A DNA stretch of 64,000 bases from Nocardia inohanensis NBRC 100128 (GCF_001612945.1 NZ_BDBK01000003.1:1-64000), one strand, 5' to 3'. Positions 32,237 through 41,527 are shown, numbered from the stretch's first letter. Notes: generated by a model not told the origin, from the sequence alone. Translations and numbers: made by a program.

Positions 32237-33040
32237 TCAGGCGTCGACGGATTCGCGCTGTGCGGCCAGCCATTCGGCGAAGGTCGGACCGGCCAGGCGG
32301 GCGTGTGCGCTGGGCAGCAGGCCGCCGTTCTCGTTCAGCGGGGTGTCGGGGTTGGCCGGATCGCTGACCTCGTCGACGGTGACGTGCAACGCGAGCCGCT
32401 CGGCGAGCTGGGCGGCGGCCTCGGCCAGGCGCTCCTCGCGCGGGCCCGCGATCTCCGGGAAGGGCACGGCGGCAGTGGCTTCCGGATCGAAGGCCAGCCG
32501 GACCAGCTCCTCGGCGACGGTGCGGGCGGCCACCAGCTGGGTCCGCATCCTCGGCAGGCTCGCGGTCTCGCCCCGGGTGCCCCAGCGCAGCAGCAGTTCG
32601 ACGAATTCGTGGAATTGGGCGGCGCGCAGGATCACCGTGGGCACCGGCCCCGCGAGCACCTCCCGCTCGTGGATCTGCTTGGCCAGGTTGTATCCGGCTG
32701 CGGCGGCATTGATTCCGATGATGGAGACCACCACTAGGCGGCGCACCCCGGCGGCCTGACCGGCGGCGTGCAGGTTGCGGGCGGCGGCGGTGAAGAATTC
32801 GGTGGCGACCGCCAGGTCCGGGGAGGGTGTGCTGGAGGCGTCGATGATGATGTCGACTCCGGTCAGCGCCTGCGCCAAGCCCGCGCCGGTGACCACGTCG
32901 ACGCCCTGGGCGCGGGACATCTCCACCACCTCGTGACCCTGTTCGCGTAGCACGTCGACCACGTGGCGGCCGAGCCGTCCGGTGGCGCCCGCGACGGCAA
33001 TCCGGTTGTGCGCCTTGATGTTCTGGGTCTCGCCGGTCAT
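32237..33040 (-). CDS. NAD(P)H-binding NmrA-like protein
   Basis: Atypical SDR of 267 residues with an N-terminal Rossmann motif AVAGATGRLGRHVVDVLREQ (about residues 15-34), the TGxxGxxG form used by NmrA/NAD(P)H-quinone-oxidoreductase-like proteins. It lacks the classical YxxxK catalytic pair, having a YNLAK segment near residue 120 that may substitute, so either a sensor or a reductase is possible. ATG at 33040 follows GAGCGG; the long upstream frame is unrelated. Divergent from the lipase gene. Substrate unknown. Confidence 0.8.
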   Translation of the reverse strand: MTGETQNIKAHNRIAVAGATGRLGRHVVDVLREQGHEVVEMSRAQGVDVVTGAGLAQALTGVDIIIDASSTPSPDLAVATEFFTAAARNLHAAGQAAGVRRLVVVSIIGINAAAAGYNLAKQIHEREVLAGPVPTVILRAAQFHEFVELLLRWGTRGETASLPRMRTQLVAARTVAEELVRLAFDPEATAAVPFPEIAGPREERLAEAAAQLAERLALHVTVDEVSDPANPDTPLNENGGLLPSAHARLAGPTFAEWLAAQRESVDA

Positions 33041-33150
33041 CGTCCGCTCTTTTCTCTGCACTCTGCTTCCGGGTTCGAAAAGATGACGGGACAGCCCGCC
33101 GGGGTGTGACACGGGCGGGTTCATTGCCACCCGGGAGATCAAATGACCGG

Positions 33151-33156
33151 TATGTT
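33151..33156 (+). promoter_or_regulatory. -10 element for a leaderless lipase transcript
   Basis: TATGTT ends six bases before the ATG at 33163, placing the expected transcription start at or beside the start codon. No Shine-Dalgarno sequence precedes the ATG, which fits a leaderless mRNA. A -35 candidate, TTGCCA (33124-33129), is 21 nt away and so not convincing. Confidence 0.4.
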
Positions 33157-33162
33157 TTGGAC

Positions 33163-34434
33163 ATGTCGGACATCGGAAACGCCTCCGCGGCCCTACCGAC
33201 ACCTCGGCGCGCCCGGCGTTCCGGACGGCTCGCGACCTCGATGGTGGCGACACTGACCAGCGTCGGCCTGGTGGCCGGAGCGGGCACCGCCGGCGCCGCC
33301 GGCGAAGCCGATGCCCTCGCCTTCTACACTCCCGCTGCCGAACAGGTGGCCGGACCGCACGGTTCGGTCATCCAATTGCGATCTATCACCGGCGATCCCG
33401 GCTTGGCCGGCGCCCGCAACTACCTGCTGCTGTACCGGTCGGTGGATATGCAGGGGCGCACCGTCGCGGTCTCGGGCACCGTCGCGGTGCCCGAAGGCAC
33501 TCCCCCGCCGGGCGGCTGGCCGCTCATCTCGTGGGCGCACGGCACCACCGGGGTGGCGGATATGTGCGCGCCGTCGCTGGACACCTCCTCGGAGTATCCG
33601 GCGCACGACTACACCGCGCTGGTCCGCCGGGTGCAGGAGCGGTGGCTGGCCGCCGGTTACGCGGTGGCGCAGACCGATTACCAGGGGCTGGGCACGCCCG
33701 GACCGCACGGCTATCTGATCGGGACGACCGAACAGCGCGCGGTCACCGATATGGCCAGGGCCGCAAGGGAAATCGATGCCGAGATCGGCACCCGCTGGGT
33801 GGCGATGGGGCATTCACAGGGCGGCCAGGCCGCCATCTTCACCAATTCGCAAGCGCAGCAATGGGCTCCGGAGCTGCAATTGCTGGGTTCGGTCGCGCTG
33901 GCCCCGGCCTCGCATCAAGGACTGGGGCTACAGGCATCGCAGCTCGCCACCACCGCGGGCGTGGCCTCGGCCCTGAGCCCGCTCACCGGCGGCGCGACTT
34001 CCTTTCTGCCCCTGGTGATCCGGGGCGCGCAGACGGTCCGGCCGGTCGATCCGGCCCGGTTCCTCACCCCGCGCACCGAGACCATGCTGGCGCTGGCCGA
34101 CAGCGGGTGCATCGGCCAGCTGCGGCAGGCCGACGAGTGGGGCGGGCTGAACGCGGGCGAGGTGTTCACGCCGAACGGCGATATGGCGGCGCTGATCGGG
34201 GTACTCGACGAAAACGACCCCAGCGCACTGCCTTTCACCCAGCCGCTGCTGGTGCTCCAGGGCCGCGCCGACACCACGGTGCCGGCGGTGGCCACCGATG
34301 CCATGGTGCTCCAGCAGCGCGTCTCGGGCCGTCCGGTGGAGTATCGCGGCTACCCGGGCGTCGACCATCGCGGCGTGCTGGAAGCCTCCTACCCGGACGC
34401 GTTCGCCTGGGTGAACACCCGATTCGGCCGTTGA
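33163..34434 (+). CDS. secreted lipase (LIP family)
   Basis: An exported alpha/beta hydrolase of 423 residues. The N terminus has a basic RRARRSGR followed by a hydrophobic stretch ending GTAGAAGEAD (cleavage near 47-50). The nucleophile elbow GHSQGGQ gives Ser218; the acid is probably Asp in LQGRADTTVP and the base His in GVDHRGVLE. The ISWAHGTTG segment forms the oxyanion region, as in the secretory LIP family shared with mycobacteria and Candida. A role in using host or environmental lipids is plausible. Its 3' end overlaps the convergent membrane-protein gene by 46 nt. Confidence 0.88.
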   Translation: MSDIGNASAALPTPRRARRSGRLATSMVATLTSVGLVAGAGTAGAAGEADALAFYTPAAEQVAGPHGSVIQLRSITGDPGLAGARNYLLLYRSVDMQGRTVAVSGTVAVPEGTPPPGGWPLISWAHGTTGVADMCAPSLDTSSEYPAHDYTALVRRVQERWLAAGYAVAQTDYQGLGTPGPHGYLIGTTEQRAVTDMARAAREIDAEIGTRWVAMGHSQGGQAAIFTNSQAQQWAPELQLLGSVALAPASHQGLGLQASQLATTAGVASALSPLTGGATSFLPLVIRGAQTVRPVDPARFLTPRTETMLALADSGCIGQLRQADEWGGLNAGEVFTPNGDMAALIGVLDENDPSALPFTQPLLVLQGRADTTVPAVATDAMVLQQRVSGRPVEYRGYPGVDHRGVLEASYPDAFAWVNTRFGR

Positions 34435-35777
34435 TCCGGCGATAGCGCCGGGGCGCCGGCGGGCCGCCGGATGCGGTACAGCAGCGCCAAGGCCAGCGCG
34501 CACCCGACGGTGAGGCCCAATGCCACCCAGCCGGGCGCCGCGGAGGTCAGCCCCTGCGGGTCGCGATACCAGCGCGGTGAATACGCCACCCGCCCGAAAT
34601 CGTTGCCGCGCACGGCGATCACCAGGCAGGGCACCAGCAGCACCGCGAGGCCGACGGCCACGCTGGGCGCATTGCCCGGCAGCGCGGCGGCGAAGCAGTA
34701 GCCCAGCACCAGCCCGACCGCGGTGATGCCGATGACCGGGACCAGCGCGTCGGTGTGCGCCTGACCGGCGGTGAGGGCCGCAAAGATGGACAGCGCCGCG
34801 GTCGCGGCCACGCCGATCCACGGATTGGGCAGCCGCCGGCCGGCGAAGTAACCCACCGCGACGGCCACCACCGGAATCGGCGCGCTCCAATCCGGGCGCG
34901 GCACCGCCACTATCGCGCTGGCCGCGTTCGACGCCCCGAGCATGAGCAGGATCAAGGCCCCGTCCCGGCCCGGCAGCAGCAGCGCGGCCAGCAGGCCCGC
35001 CAGCACGGTGGCGGCGGTCACCACCGAGATATTCGGCAGGTTGTCGGCGTGCCGGACGAACCACTCGGTGGCGGAGGCGACGGTGACGGTCAGCAGCAGC
35101 GCGGCCAGGATCGGGCCGATCGGCAGATCCGCGGTCTCCTCCTCGGCGGCGGGCGCCTGCCATTGCGTCAGCAGGGCGACGGCCAGCGCCGGGACGGTGA
35201 GCACGATCAGCCACAGCGGCGGCGTACCGCTGGACGCCCATTCGATGAGCGAGCGGTCGGAGACGTGCCCGGCGGGCAGGGCGGTGAGATCGCCGATCAG
35301 GATGGCCGAGAGGGCGCCGATCAGAAAGGCGGTGCGGGCGAGCGGTTTACCGAAGGCGGCCACGGCGAGGGTGCCCAGCAGAATGCCGCCGAAGATGGAG
35401 TCGATGTAGTTGACGGTGGTGAGGGTGCCGGTGGTGGCCGCGTCCCGATCGGTCAGATGCCCGGCCAGCAGCACCAGCATGCTGCCGAAGGCGGCGACCC
35501 AGGCGCTGCGGCGGCCCAGCGCGACGGCGAGCCCGGCGGCGACGGCGGCGAAGACCGCACCCGCGGCCGCGGCGCGCGGCATGTTCAGCACCAGCATGTC
35601 GAGTTGCAGGATCGGGCCCCTGGCGGTCCACGCCAGATCCAGCGGAGCCATCAGCAACAATCCGGCGACCACGGCCCCGAGGAAGGCGGCGACACCCTCG
35701 AGTTTCCCCGCGTACCTGCGCAAATCAGGCATGGCGAGCTCGCCGCCCGGCTGGGCTGTCGCGAATTTCGCGCCCAT
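34389..35777 (-). CDS. polytopic membrane protein, function unknown
   Basis: A 462-residue, very hydrophobic protein with about 12 predicted transmembrane helices and no soluble domain. The loops carry few charged residues (ALGRRSAW, AGHLTDRDAATTGT, QWQAPAAEEETAD). I recognise no transporter signature; the size resembles unnamed actinobacterial multi-pass proteins. ATG at 35777 follows AGGTGAG; ATG at 35732 (MPDLRRYAGKLEG) is an alternative. The C terminus is antisense to the lipase 3' end. The 151-nt gap upstream to the next gene shows nothing. Confidence 0.75.
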   Translation of the reverse strand: MGAKFATAQPGGELAMPDLRRYAGKLEGVAAFLGAVVAGLLLMAPLDLAWTARGPILQLDMLVLNMPRAAAAGAVFAAVAAGLAVALGRRSAWVAAFGSMLVLLAGHLTDRDAATTGTLTTVNYIDSIFGGILLGTLAVAAFGKPLARTAFLIGALSAILIGDLTALPAGHVSDRSLIEWASSGTPPLWLIVLTVPALAVALLTQWQAPAAEEETADLPIGPILAALLLTVTVASATEWFVRHADNLPNISVVTAATVLAGLLAALLLPGRDGALILLMLGASNAASAIVAVPRPDWSAPIPVVAVAVGYFAGRRLPNPWIGVAATAALSIFAALTAGQAHTDALVPVIGITAVGLVLGYCFAAALPGNAPSVAVGLAVLLVPCLVIAVRGNDFGRVAYSPRWYRDPQGLTSAAPGWVALGLTVGCALALALLYRIRRPAGAPALSPDQRPNRVFTQANASG

Positions 35778-35928
35778 CTCTCACCTACCCATCGGTGATG
35801 CGACGCCTATCGCGCTGCAAGCAAAAGAATCAGCTATCTGTTTCCCAGGCTAACAACGAGTGGCCGCAAGGGCCGACACGGTGACCTTCCTCACCTGCGC
35901 GAGGTGCGGCGTTCGACGCCGTGCGAGA

Positions 35929-36537
35929 TCAGGCGGAGCCCTCCGCACGCCACTGCGGGTCGCGGCCGAACCAGGCCGCCAGCCGCTCGTAGACGGGCGC
36001 GTCCGCGGCGATCGGCACTTCGAGTTCGAAGGCTTTGCCGGGACCGCGGTACTCGGGCTTCAGCAGTTTCTTGGACCAGGCCAGCGCGTGCTCGGCCAGC
36101 TCCGGATCCAGCTCCCGGTGCTGTCCGGTGGCGCGGGCGAGATCCCAGGAGTGCATCGCGAATTCGGCGATCTGCTGATCGGCGCGCCCGCGCAGGGGCG
36201 CTTCCCCGCCCATGGTCTTGACCGGGCGGTCCAGGTCTCCCGAGCGCCACGCCTCCAGCAGCGGAGCCGAGCGCACCTGGAATTCCGCGGCCCAATCCGC
36301 GTCGATCTCCTCGTGCGGCACCGCGGCCCAATCCACGTCCTCGCCGCGCGCGGCGGTGGTGAAGGCGGGCAGGATCTGCCCGACGATGTGGTCCAGCAGC
36401 CGGCCAACAGGCCAGTTTTCACACGGGGTGGCCAGTTTGGCCTGGTCGGGGTGGACGGCGGCGATCACCGCGCCGATCTGGGCGACCGCCCGCTCCACCA
36501 GATCGACGGTCGGGTCCGGATGCGGTGTGTCGCCCAT
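35929..36537 (-). CDS. TIGR03086 / maleylpyruvate isomerase N-terminal domain protein
   Basis: A 202-residue DinB-like four-helix-bundle protein of the actinobacterial TIGR03086 type, related to mycothiol-dependent maleylpyruvate isomerase. Landmarks are TPCENWPVGRLLDHIVGQ (about residues 37-54) and the metal-ligand His in EFAMHSWDLARATGQ (about residue 132). Members are proposed metal-binding, mycothiol-dependent enzymes; the substrate here is unknown. ATG at 36537 is preferred to a start eight codons earlier because the family begins at this point. Confidence 0.85.
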   Translation of the reverse strand: MGDTPHPDPTVDLVERAVAQIGAVIAAVHPDQAKLATPCENWPVGRLLDHIVGQILPAFTTAARGEDVDWAAVPHEEIDADWAAEFQVRSAPLLEAWRSGDLDRPVKTMGGEAPLRGRADQQIAEFAMHSWDLARATGQHRELDPELAEHALAWSKKLLKPEYRGPGKAFELEVPIAADAPVYERLAAWFGRDPQWRAEGSA

Positions 36538-36576
36538 ATCGCCAGAGTAGCCCCGGCGCAAGGGTGTTCGCGGAAG

Positions 36577-36924
36577 TTACGCGCAGCGGAAGCGGAAGGT
36601 GGCGGTCGGGGTGAGGCCCGGCACCGCGGTGACCTGCTGGGTGGCGTCGCCGTCGAGCGAGCAGCCGGACGGGGTGGAGACCTTGACCTGATAGCAGCCC
36701 GCACCGCCGCGGAAGGTCGCGGTGCCGTCGGCGGCGGTCGTCACGGTGGCGGGGACGCCGCCGGTGCAGGGCGCGAGTTCGGCGTTCACCTCGGCGATCG
36801 GGAACTGCTCGGGGCCCCACACGGCCCGCACCTGGACCGCGGCGTCGGCCGGCTCGGCGGCGGCGAGCGGGGTCGCGGCGCAGGCGGCGGCGAGGACTGA
36901 CAGGGCGAAGAGCGAGCGGCGCAA
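36577..36924 (-). CDS. small secreted protein with cysteine pairs
   Basis: A 115-residue exported protein: signal peptide SLFALSVLAAACAATPLAAA, then a beta-rich domain of about 90 residues with Cys in APCTGG, GAGCYQV, PSGCSLD and RFRCA that could form two disulfides. The TVTTAADGTATFRGG and YQVKVSTPSGC strands look like a carboxypeptidase-regulatory or transthyretin-like fold. The start is TTG at 36924 with a strong AAGGAGA site four bases upstream. Function unknown. Confidence 0.75.
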   Translation of the reverse strand: MRRSLFALSVLAAACAATPLAAAEPADAAVQVRAVWGPEQFPIAEVNAELAPCTGGVPATVTTAADGTATFRGGAGCYQVKVSTPSGCSLDGDATQQVTAVPGLTPTATFRFRCA

Positions 36925-37025
36925 CGGATCTCCTTGGATGAAGCCGGACGGTTGGTCCTCCGGTCAATATAGGGGGTCGCGGGTGCGGCCGGTCACATTC
37001 GGCCGGTGCGGGCGGTCATGCGAGT

Positions 37026-37871
37026 GTGACCACCGAACTCCGGGCCGAGACCCGCACCATCGTCTATTGGCTGACCACCGTCATCATCGCCACCGAATCG
37101 GCGGTGGGCGGGGTCTGGGACATCCTCCGCATCGATTACGTCCGCGACGTGATCGTGGATCAGCTCGAATACCCCACCTACGTGGCGGTGATCCTGGGCA
37201 TCGCCAAACTGCCGGGGGCCGCCGTGCTGCTGGTTCCCAAGTTCCCGCGGCTCAAGGAGTGGGTGTACGCGGGCGTGTTCTTCATTTACACTGGCGCATC
37301 GATTTCGCTTGCGGCGCAAGGTGATTATGCCGCCGCGATCGGGCCGCTGGGCTTCGCGGCGATCACCGGCGTCTCGTGGGCGTCGCGGCCGGAATCGCGG
37401 CGCAGGGTGACCTTCGCCCCGCGCCTGGACGGTAATCGCCCGGCCGCCTACGGTTTCTGGACCGCCACCTCGATCGTGGTCTTCGTACTGCTGACCGGCG
37501 GCGTCGCCGATGTCATCCAGCGTGGCGAGACCGCCGGGGGCATGGTGGAACTCGGTTACCCCACCTATTTCATGTACCTGCTCGGCGGCTGGAAGATCCT
37601 GGGCGCGTTGACGATCGCGGTGCCCGGCTACCCGCGCCTGAAGGAATGGGCGTACGCCGGCGCCTTCTATGATTTCGGCGGCGCGTTCGCCTCGCACCTC
37701 GCCTTCGGCTCGGCCGTGAATCACAAGCTGTGGACGGCGTCCTTCGCGGTGTGCGTGCTGATCTCATGGGGGCTGCGCGCCTCCGGCCGCACCCTCACCC
37801 CGCCGGTTACGCCGCTGGCGCGATCAGCGCACCGTTCCGGCTCGCCGCTGCCGCACACTGCTCGGAGGTGA
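37026..37871 (+). CDS. duplicated DoxX-like membrane protein
   Basis: A 281-residue membrane protein made of two homologous DoxX-like four-helix units. The repeats align around EYPTYVAVILGIAKLPGAAV (unit one, about residue 48) and GYPTYFMYLLGGWKILGALT (unit two, about 185), each followed by a PRLKEWxYAG segment. DoxX proteins are small (about 130 residues) and usually not fused. The family is linked to thiol-redox and quinone functions, with no defined reaction. GTG at 37026 is used. The last 65 nt overlap the 3' end of the ABC ATPase gene on the other strand, and the C terminus is a disordered basic tail. Confidence 0.85.
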   Translation: MTTELRAETRTIVYWLTTVIIATESAVGGVWDILRIDYVRDVIVDQLEYPTYVAVILGIAKLPGAAVLLVPKFPRLKEWVYAGVFFIYTGASISLAAQGDYAAAIGPLGFAAITGVSWASRPESRRRVTFAPRLDGNRPAAYGFWTATSIVVFVLLTGGVADVIQRGETAGGMVELGYPTYFMYLLGGWKILGALTIAVPGYPRLKEWAYAGAFYDFGGAFASHLAFGSAVNHKLWTASFAVCVLISWGLRASGRTLTPPVTPLARSAHRSGSPLPHTARR

Positions 37872-38907
37872 AAGCGACTGCCGCGCCGAGGACTTCGAGA
37901 TCCACTCGATCACCGACGGTGGGTGCGCCGACGCTGACCCGGCGCACCTGGATGGGTTCGGCCCGGCCGTCCAGGTCCAGGCTCAGCATGACGTCCGCGC
38001 CCCGGAATTCGACGGCGCGGACCGTAGCGGCGCCGGGGCTGCCGTTCGAAACCACGTGGGCGACAAGCTGTTCCGGTCGCATCATGACGGTGGCGGCCGA
38101 ACTCGGGGCATCGGCCTGCACCGGAATGCGGCCCAGTGCGGTCTCGGCCATGCCCGCGCCGACGGTGGCGTCGAGCAGCACGGTGTCGCCGAGGAATCCG
38201 GCGGTGAACAGGTCGGCGGGGGCGGCGTAGACCTGGGCGGGCGCGCCCACCTGGGTGAAGCGGCCGGTGCACATGACCGCGACCTGATCGGCGAAGGAGA
38301 GGGCCTCTTCCTGGTCGTGAGTGACCAGGATGCTGGTCATGCCCGCCGCGCGCAGGGTTTCGGCGACGGCCTGGCGGGTGGCGGCGCGCAGGCCGGTATC
38401 GAGGGCGCTGAAGGGTTCGTCCAGCAGCATGACCTCCGGTTTGCGAGCCATGGCGCGGGCCAGAGCGACGCGCTGCTGCTGACCGCCGGAGAGCTGATGC
38501 GGCCGGCGGTCGGCGTAAGAGGCGTCGAGGGAGACCATTTCGAGTAGTTCGGCGATGCGCTGCTTGTGCTTTCGCCGTCCGGCCAGGCCGCCGTTCAAGC
38601 CGTAGGCGATGTTCTGGCCGACCGTCAGATGCGGGAACAGGGCTCCGTCCTGGGCCACATACCCGATATTGCGCCGATGCGCGGGCAGCGTGAACCCTTG
38701 GCGGGTAACGGTTTCCGAGCCCACGGCAACCGATCCGGAGTCCGGGTGCTCGAACCCGGCGATCACCCGCAGCAGCGTGGTCTTCCCGCAGCCGGAGGAG
38801 CCGACCACCGCGGTGGCACTCCCATCGGGCACATCGAGGCAGATCCCGTCGAGCACCAGGTTGCCCCCGAAGTGCTTAGAAACGTTCTCGACGACAAGAC
38901 GACTCAT
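37807..38907 (-). CDS. ferric ABC transporter ATPase (FbpC-like)
   Basis: Energy-coupling subunit of 366 residues. Walker A is GSSGCGKTT (about 36-44), the signature LSGGQQQRVALARA (about 139), Walker B VMLLDEPFSALD (about 160) and the H-loop LVTHDQEEA (about 193). A C-terminal regulatory OB-fold (TOBE-like, about 245-350) is present as in FbpC and other iron or polyamine importers. It overlaps the permease stop by 4 nt. Its 3' end overlaps the DoxX gene by 65 nt. Confidence 0.92.
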   Translation of the reverse strand: MSRLVVENVSKHFGGNLVLDGICLDVPDGSATAVVGSSGCGKTTLLRVIAGFEHPDSGSVAVGSETVTRQGFTLPAHRRNIGYVAQDGALFPHLTVGQNIAYGLNGGLAGRRKHKQRIAELLEMVSLDASYADRRPHQLSGGQQQRVALARAMARKPEVMLLDEPFSALDTGLRAATRQAVAETLRAAGMTSILVTHDQEEALSFADQVAVMCTGRFTQVGAPAQVYAAPADLFTAGFLGDTVLLDATVGAGMAETALGRIPVQADAPSSAATVMMRPEQLVAHVVSNGSPGAATVRAVEFRGADVMLSLDLDGRAEPIQVRRVSVGAPTVGDRVDLEVLGAAVAFTSEQCAAAASRNGALIAPAA

Positions 38908-40454
38908 ACCCCCGCCGCCTTTCTGGATTGAGTGAACAGCAGATACGTGACCGGGACGGCCGCGATGATCATGATCAGCGCATAGGGTGCGGCCGCCGCA
39001 TAGTCCAGTTCGCCCGAGAGCGACCAGAAGCGCATGGCCAGCGTGCGAGTTCCATTGGGAGCCAGCAGCAGGGTAGCGGTGAGCTCGGTGGCCACCGCCA
39101 CGAAAACCATGGCGGCGGCCGCGGCGGCGGCGGGTGCGGTGAGGCGCAGGGTGACACGGAAGAAGGTGGCGGGCCCGGATTTACCGAGCGCCTGCGACAC
39201 CTCCTCCAGGCCGACGGGCACCTGGGCCAGGCCCGCGCGCACGCTCACCAGGGCGCGCGGCAGGAACATGAGCGTGTAGGCGGCCAGCACCATGCCGGCG
39301 GTCTGGTAGACGGCCGGGAACCATTTCAGCGTCACCGTCACCATCGCCAGCGCGATCACGATGCCCGGCAGCGAGCTGGTGATGTAGTTGCAGCCCTCGA
39401 TGATCCGGGCGAACCGCGAGGTGGAGCGCACCGCGATCCAGGCCACCGGGAAGGCGCAGAGCGTGGTGATCAGCGCGGCCATCGCGGCCAATCCGACGGT
39501 CTGCCCGAGCGCTTCGCCGATATCGGCCCAATCCCAGACGGCCGCACCGCCGAGGCGCAGCCAGCGCAGGATGGTCCAGAGCGGCACGCCCAGGGCGGCG
39601 ATCAGCGCGGCGGCCAGCAGCAGGAACATCGGGGCCTTGCCGAGGCCGAGCCGCACCCGCACCGCCGCCCTGGGGACGCCGCTGCCGATCCGGGCGTATC
39701 GCGCCTGCCCGCGCGCGGCCGACTCACCCGCCAGCAGCACCAGGCAGCACACCACCAGGACCCCGGCCAGGGTGCTGCCCGCCGATCCGGCGAAGCTCGA
39801 CTGGTACTGCTCGAAGATGGCGGTGGTGAAGGTGGAGAACCGCACCATGACGAAGGCGCCGTACTCGGCGAGCAGGTGCAGCGAGATCAGCAGTCCGCCA
39901 CCGAGAATCGCCAATCGCAGTTGCGGGAGTACGACCCGCAGGAAGACCTCCAGCGGCCCGGATCCGAGCGCCCGCGCCGACTCCTCGACCGCCGGATCCA
40001 AACGCCGCAGGGTGGCCGCCGCGGGCAGATAGACCAGCGGGAAGTACGACATGGTGGCGATGAGCACGCCCGCCCACAGCCCGTGCAGCGACGGGAACGC
40101 GCTCACCCAGCCGTAGGAGTTGACGAAGGCGGGAACAGCCAAGGGAGCGGCGAAGATCGGGCCCCACAGGGCGGTGCCGGGCACATCGGTGCGCTCCACG
40201 ATCCAGGCCAGGCCGACGCCCACCACCACGCAGATCGGCACCGTGAGAACCACCAGGCTCGCGGTGTTCTTCAGCAATTCGCCGACCCGGGCGCGGAAGA
40301 CCAGGTGCGCGGTCTCGCTCACGCCATTGGCGATCAGGGTGGACACGATGTAGCCCAACGGCACGAAAGTCGCCGCCACCAACAGCAATGCGGCGATCGT
40401 GACGAGAAGCCCGGGCCTGGTGGCCCGGGTGGCTACAGCGGTCCGGACTGCCAC
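38904..40454 (-). CDS. ferric ABC transporter permease (FbpB-like)
   Basis: A 516-residue permease with about 12 transmembrane helices, a duplicated FbpB/CysT-type arrangement in one chain. Two EAA-type coupling loops are visible: EESARALGSGPLEVFLRVVLPQ in the first half and EEVSQALGKSGPATFFRVTLR in the second. GTG at 40454 lies 2 nt after the binding-protein stop. Together with the adjacent ATPase and lipoprotein it forms a complete importer, probably for Fe(III). Confidence 0.92.
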   Translation of the reverse strand: MAVRTAVATRATRPGLLVTIAALLLVAATFVPLGYIVSTLIANGVSETAHLVFRARVGELLKNTASLVVLTVPICVVVGVGLAWIVERTDVPGTALWGPIFAAPLAVPAFVNSYGWVSAFPSLHGLWAGVLIATMSYFPLVYLPAAATLRRLDPAVEESARALGSGPLEVFLRVVLPQLRLAILGGGLLISLHLLAEYGAFVMVRFSTFTTAIFEQYQSSFAGSAGSTLAGVLVVCCLVLLAGESAARGQARYARIGSGVPRAAVRVRLGLGKAPMFLLLAAALIAALGVPLWTILRWLRLGGAAVWDWADIGEALGQTVGLAAMAALITTLCAFPVAWIAVRSTSRFARIIEGCNYITSSLPGIVIALAMVTVTLKWFPAVYQTAGMVLAAYTLMFLPRALVSVRAGLAQVPVGLEEVSQALGKSGPATFFRVTLRLTAPAAAAAAAMVFVAVATELTATLLLAPNGTRTLAMRFWSLSGELDYAAAAPYALIMIIAAVPVTYLLFTQSRKAAGV

Positions 40455-40456
40455 GG

Positions 40457-41476
40457 TTAGAGCAGACCCGCCTCGGTCATCAGCTGGGTGACCTTCTTGG
40501 CGTCCAGCTTGGAGGGGTCGATCTTGGGGGCGTCGAGGGTGTTCAGCGGCGGCAGTGCGGGATTGGCGGCCACATTGCTCGCGACCGGGTACTCCATCGA
40601 ATCACCGTCGCGCAGCACCTCTTGCCCCTTTTGCGAGGTGATGAAGCTGATGAACTTCTGCGCGTTCGCCTGCTTCTTGCTCGACTTCAGCACGCCGCCA
40701 CCGGAGATCGAGACGAAGGCGCCCGGATCCTGGTGCTTGAAGTAGTACAGCGCGGTATTGCCGCTGTTCTCCTTGGTCTTGGCCTGATCGCGGTACCAGT
40801 AGTAGTGGTAGATCACGCCGCCGTCGAACTGTCCGGCATTGACGCCCTTCATGGTCGTCACATTGTTCTGCGAGACGATGGCGTTGTCCTTCATGCCCCT
40901 CAGCCACGCCTTGGTCGCGTCCTCGCCCTTCAGCTCCAGCAGGGCGGCCACGATGGCCTGGAAGTCGGCGCCGGACGCGCCCGCGCTCCACTTGCCCTTC
41001 CACTGCGGCTGTTGCAGATCCAGCAGCGACTTGGGCAGCTGGTCGGCGTTCAGCTTGCCGGTGTTGTAGACGAAAACCGTGGAGCGCGCGGCGATTCCGG
41101 TCCACTTGCCGGTGGACGGGCGGTACTCGGCGGGCACGTTGGCGACGGTGCCCTGATCCAGGTCGGCGAAGAGGCCGGCGTTCTCGACCAGCGCCATGGC
41201 GGGCGAGTTCTCGGTGAGGAAGACGTCGGCGGGCGAGTTCTTGCCCTCGGCCACGAGCTGGTTACCCAGATCGGTGTCGCCGCCCTGGCGCAGGGTGACC
41301 TTGATGCCGGTTTCCTTGGTGAAGGCGGCGGCCCATTCCTTGGTCAGCGATTCGTGCTGGGCGTTGTAGACGAGGATCTCGTTGTCGTCGCCGGATGAAT
41401 TGGAGCAGGCCGTGACTCCGAGCAGCGTGATCGCCGCGATCGCTCCGGAGACGAGCTTCCATCGAGCCGCCGTCAT
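40457..41476 (-). CDS. iron ABC transporter substrate-binding lipoprotein (FbpA-like)
   Basis: A 339-residue solute-binding protein. The N terminus is a lipoprotein signal with lipobox LLGVTAC, giving Cys24. The mature protein starts with LVYNAQHESLTKEWAAAFTKETG, typical of FbpA/FutA ferric-binding proteins, and has the Tyr-rich iron-ligand segment VIYHYYWYRDQ near residue 223. ATG at 41476 follows GAAAGGA. An IdeR-like box lies 33 nt upstream (41509-41527), so repression by iron is expected. First gene of the three-gene importer operon. Confidence 0.92.
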   Translation of the reverse strand: MTAARWKLVSGAIAAITLLGVTACSNSSGDDNEILVYNAQHESLTKEWAAAFTKETGIKVTLRQGGDTDLGNQLVAEGKNSPADVFLTENSPAMALVENAGLFADLDQGTVANVPAEYRPSTGKWTGIAARSTVFVYNTGKLNADQLPKSLLDLQQPQWKGKWSAGASGADFQAIVAALLELKGEDATKAWLRGMKDNAIVSQNNVTTMKGVNAGQFDGGVIYHYYWYRDQAKTKENSGNTALYYFKHQDPGAFVSISGGGVLKSSKKQANAQKFISFITSQKGQEVLRDGDSMEYPVASNVAANPALPPLNTLDAPKIDPSKLDAKKVTQLMTEAGLL

Positions 41477-41508
41477 GACCGTCCTTTCGACACGCCAATC
41501 CTCATCGC

Positions 41509-41527
41509 TGAGGTTTGGCTAACCAAC
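41509..41527. promoter_or_regulatory. IdeR/DtxR-like iron box
   Basis: TGAGGTTTGGCTAACCAAC matches the published 19-bp IdeR consensus TTAGGTTAGGCTAACCTAA at 15 positions, including the whole GGCTAACC half. It lies 33 nt upstream of the ferric binding-protein start, where a bound iron regulator would block transcription. It also lies 102 nt before the divergent lipoprotein gene. Confidence 0.75.
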
